A stretch of 64,000 nucleotides of DNA from assembly GCF_003144535.1 (NCBI RefSeq), contig NZ_PHFJ01000012.1, positions 1-64,000 of the forward strand. Direction: 5' to 3'. A program made the position numbers and the translations under genes. The notes beneath the pieces are model-generated. The model saw only the letters and a program-made list of their open reading frames with translations. It was not told the DNA's origin and made no database searches. Shown one piece after another: positions 61,525 to 64,000 of the stretch. The DNA comes from Proteus penneri. Lineage in GTDB: Bacteria; Pseudomonadota; Gammaproteobacteria; Enterobacterales; Enterobacteriaceae. Positions within the stretch are counted from its first letter, which is position 1. Each line of letters starts with the position of its first letter.

Positions 61525-61899
61525 CAGTGGACGTTCCCGTTTTCAACTGTACGTGTTTATTACGTTTTTATATAAAAGAAAATAACAACTACTATAGCAT
61601 GATATTAATTAGGATATTGGATCTTGAAGGCAAAGCAAACTCAAGATTAGGGTTTTTATCTTACTCTGCTTAGCGCTTATTTTCACTGCTCAATCGCCGC
61701 TAGTGAATAATCAATCTTCTATTATTTGACTAAATTTTAGCGAAACGTGTTTTTTCCTTTTATTACTGATTTATTTAGCAAGAAAAAACAGCGTAAGAAA
61801 AAGATGCATACTGACTAAATTAGGCAACTGTGATATAAAAACGGGACTGTTGTTTATGCCCAAATCTGGGTAAAGCTAAAATTATATTAGGATCTGAAT
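61525..61899. promoter_or_regulatory. Divergent cysS-ppiB promoter region
   Basis: 375 bases without a gene. It should hold both promoters; a CCCAAATCTGGG hairpin lies at about 61860-61871 in the ppiB leader. No specific promoter was assigned. Confidence 0.5.
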
Positions 61900-62394
61900 A
61901 TGGTTACTTTTCATACCAATTACGGCGATATCGTGATTAATACATTTGCAGACAAAGCACCTGCAACCGTAGAAAATTTTTTAGACTACTGTAAAGAAGG
62001 ATTCTACGATAACACTATTTTCCACCGTGTCATCAATGGTTTTATGATCCAAGGTGGTGGTTTTGAACCAGGTATGAACCAAAAAGCAACCAAAGCACCT
62101 GTAAGAAACGAAGCAAATAATGGCCTAGCAAACAACCGCGGCACATTAGCAATGGCTCGTACGAACGATCCACACTCTGCTACTGCTCAATTTTTTATCA
62201 ACGTTGCAGACAACGATTTCTTAAACTTCCGTGCTGAAAACGCAAATGGTTGGGGATATTGTGTCTTTGCTGAAGTTGTTGAAGGCATGGACGTTGTTGA
62301 TAAAATTAAAGCAGTTTCCACAGGTCGTAGCGGTTTCCACCAAGATGTTCCTCGTGAAGATATCGTCATTAAAAGTGTAACGGTTAGCGAATAA
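61900..62394 (+). CDS. ppiB: Peptidyl-prolyl cis-trans isomerase B (cyclophilin)
   Basis: The 164-residue cytoplasmic cyclophilin has [87 protein letters not shown] and [19 protein letters not shown]. The catalytic arginine lies in FHRVI. No signal peptide, so it is PpiB and not PpiA. Confidence 0.97.
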   Translation: MVTFHTNYGDIVINTFADKAPATVENFLDYCKEGFYDNTIFHRVINGFMIQGGGFEPGMNQKATKAPVRNEANNGLANNRGTLAMARTNDPHSATAQFFINVADNDFLNFRAENANGWGYCVFAEVVEGMDVVDKIKAVSTGRSGFHQDVPREDIVIKSVTVSE

Positions 62395-62406
62395 GCCTCA
62401 CTCTTT

Positions 62407-63129
62407 ATGTGTACGCTTTTTATTGCAGACCTGCACTTAAGTGAACATGAACCGGCAATCACTGCCGGTTTTCTTCGCTTTTTAAAAGAACAAGCCATTC
62501 ATGCAAAAGCACTTTATATCTTAGGTGATTTTTTTGATTTTTGGATAGGTGACGATGATCCTAATCCTTTACATCAACAAATTGCTCAAGCTCTGATGAC
62601 GTTAAAAAATGCAGGAGTGCCTTGCTATTTTATTCATGGAAATCGTGATTTTTTAATTGGCTCTCGTTTTGCCAAAGAAAGCGGTATCACCTTACTTCCA
62701 CAAGAAAAAGTGCTCGAAATTGAGAAAAATCGCATCTTAATTTTGCATGGTGATACACTTTGTACAGATGATGAAGCGTATCAACGTTACCGTAAAAAAG
62801 TACATAATAAATTTATTCAGCGCTTATTCTTACTATTGCCTCTATTTATTCGACTACGTATCGCTGACAAAATGCGCTCGCGTAGCCAACACGAAAATCA
62901 GTACAAATCAGATGCCATTATGGATGTTAACCCTCAGGCAGTGATTGATACTTTTAAACATTTCAATACAGAATGGATGATCCACGGTCATACACATCGT
63001 CCAGCAATTCATACTGTCAACATTGATGATAAAATACATTATCGTGGTGTATTAGGTGCTTGGCATACTGAAGGCTCTATGTTTAAAGTGACTGCGGATA
63101 AAATAGAACTTATTCATTTTCCCTTCTAA
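62407..63129 (+). CDS. lpxH: UDP-2,3-diacylglucosamine hydrolase
   Basis: The 240-residue Mn-dependent phosphoesterase makes lipid X in lipid A synthesis. Metallophosphatase motifs are [44 protein letters not shown] and [10 protein letters not shown]. It is 12 bases downstream of ppiB, as in E. coli, suggesting cotranscription. Confidence 0.97.
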   Translation: MCTLFIADLHLSEHEPAITAGFLRFLKEQAIHAKALYILGDFFDFWIGDDDPNPLHQQIAQALMTLKNAGVPCYFIHGNRDFLIGSRFAKESGITLLPQEKVLEIEKNRILILHGDTLCTDDEAYQRYRKKVHNKFIQRLFLLLPLFIRLRIADKMRSRSQHENQYKSDAIMDVNPQAVIDTFKHFNTEWMIHGHTHRPAIHTVNIDDKIHYRGVLGAWHTEGSMFKVTADKIELIHFPF

Positions 63130-63172
63130 ATTGCTTTGCTTATTTTCTGCATAAAAAGGCTATTTTTTCTTT

Positions 63173-63188
63173 ACGCAAACGTTTTCCT
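63173..63188 (+). promoter_or_regulatory. PurR operator upstream of purEK
   Basis: ACGCAAACGTTTTCCT closely follows the PurR consensus ACGCAAACGTTTGCGT, 75 bases before purE. PurR with hypoxanthine or guanine should repress purEK. Confidence 0.85.
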
Positions 63189-63263
63189 TGATGTGTTAGC
63201 ATGATACTATCATCCTCAGTTTATTAGGCTATATCCGTTTATGCTTACAGGAGCAGTTAAGTA

Positions 63264-63785
63264 ATGTCTTCTCAAGTTGGTCTAAATACCTCTTCCGCTC
63301 GTATCGCCATTGTAATGGGCTCTAAAAGTGACTGGACAACCATGTCTCATGCCGCTGATGTACTAGACGCACTACAGCTTCCTTATCATGTTGAGATTGT
63401 TTCTGCGCATCGAACCCCTGATAAGCTATTTAGCTTTGCAGAACAGGCAAAAAATAATGGCTTTGACGTCATTATTGCAGGTGCTGGCGGCGCAGCCCAT
63501 TTACCCGGTATGCTCGCAGCAAAAACACTTGTTCCTGTATTAGGTGTTCCAGTTCAAAGTGCAGCATTAAGTGGTGTTGATAGCCTTTACTCTATTGTAC
63601 AAATGCCGAAAGGTATTCCCGTGGGAACATTAGCGATTGGTAAAGCAGGTGCTGCCAATGCGGCTTTATTAGCAGCTCAAATTTTAGCATTACACTCTCC
63701 TACTATTTTTGAAGCACTAACAGCATGGCGCACAGCACAAACTGACGATGTATTAAATAACCCTGATCCAAGGGAGACACTATGA
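63264..63785 (+). CDS. purE: N5-carboxyaminoimidazole ribonucleotide mutase
   Basis: The 173-residue class I PurE has [50 protein letters not shown] and [30 protein letters not shown]. It converts N5-CAIR to CAIR in purine synthesis and works with PurK. Its TGA overlaps the purK ATG (ATGA). Confidence 0.97.
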   Translation: MSSQVGLNTSSARIAIVMGSKSDWTTMSHAADVLDALQLPYHVEIVSAHRTPDKLFSFAEQAKNNGFDVIIAGAGGAAHLPGMLAAKTLVPVLGVPVQSAALSGVDSLYSIVQMPKGIPVGTLAIGKAGAANAALLAAQILALHSPTIFEALTAWRTAQTDDVLNNPDPRETL

Positions 63786-64000
63786 AGCCTGTTTGTGTTC
63801 TGGGAAATGGTCAATTAGGGCGAATGCTAAAACAAGCAGGAGAACCTTTAGGCATTGCGGTTTATCCAGTAGGATTAGATGCAGAGCCCGAAGCCGTTCC
63901 CTATCAAAAAAGCATAATCACAGCTGAAATTGAGCGCTGGCCTGAAACTTCACTCACTAAAGAGTTAGAACGTCATACTAACTTTGTAAACCGTGATATT
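63782..64000 (+). CDS. purK: PurK N5-CAIR synthetase, 5' part
   Basis: The first 73 codons read [56 protein letters not shown], the [12 protein letters not shown]-grasp N-terminus of PurK. The gene continues past the window end. It carries out the ATP-dependent carboxylation of AIR with PurE. Confidence 0.95.
   Translation, partial: MKPVCVLGNGQLGRMLKQAGEPLGIAVYPVGLDAEPEAVPYQKSIITAEIERWPETSLTKELERHTNFVNRDI

Noticed and set aside
1-64000. CRISPR array
   Set aside because: No regularly spaced direct repeats with unique spacers; the only short regular array is the iterons at 49721-49831, with no spacers of CRISPR size.

Overview
The window looks like a Proteus-type enterobacterium (order Enterobacterales, family Morganellaceae). 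The DNA is AT-rich, the chromosomal block folD-ybcJ-fruK-cysS-ppiB-lpxH-purE-purK reads as typical enterobacterial proteins, and two small MrpJ-type XRE regulators of the kind expanded in Proteus are present. Species is not resolved by eye.

Layout. (1) 1-16322: the distal part of a type VI secretion (T6SS) locus, all on the + strand. It opens with a toxin-immunity island: tandem lipoprotein immunity paralogues around a Tle3-like alpha/beta-hydrolase effector, then a PAAR tip protein and an unrecognised membrane protein. The structural operon tssM-tssA-tssF-tssG-tssJ-tssE and a tagA/VasL-like gene follow. (2) 16323-18653: AT-rich DNA with two divergently placed MrpJ-type regulators that share a perfect 56-bp inverted repeat. 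(3) 18654-56462: a complete-looking, roughly 37.8-kb lambdoid siphophage prophage integrated in the 3' half of tRNA-Arg(UCU) (argU). A 58-bp direct repeat marks attL and attR. The integrase sits inside attL and an AlpA-like putative excisionase inside attR. (4) 56417-64000: the intact argU, then folD, ybcJ, a stand-alone fruK with a Cra box, cysS, ppiB, lpxH and purEK with a PurR box; purK runs off the window.

Prophage organisation. A cI/cro switch at about 51.35-51.45 kb has repeated GTAAG-N4-CTTAC operators. The right-type operon runs leftward: cro, a YmfL/CII-like regulator, a replication initiator carrying its own iteron array, Dam-type methylase, RusA, KilA-N, a DUF968 HNH protein, a DUF1133 antiterminator-like gene that is split by a frameshift, a lysis cassette, HNH, a putative cos region, terminase, HK97-type head genes, lambda-type tail genes with a -1 frameshift G/GT pair, and a tail-tip J protein. 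The left-type operon runs rightward: RdgC-like, HD nucleotidase, SSB, an ASCH-like protein, a methyltransferase-like protein and an AlpA-like protein. In the circular phage this operon would read across attP into int.

Points deserving a second look include: a cargo gene facing the late operon with its own terminator (44161-45075); a lipoprotein moron in the tail operon closed by a terminator; intrinsic terminators placed a few bases upstream of start codons at several sites in the leftward operon; iterons inside the replication gene; homopolymer frameshifts in two phage genes; and a T6SS effector that ends at an in-frame TGA followed by 25 open codons. No CRISPR array, rRNA or insertion sequence was seen.
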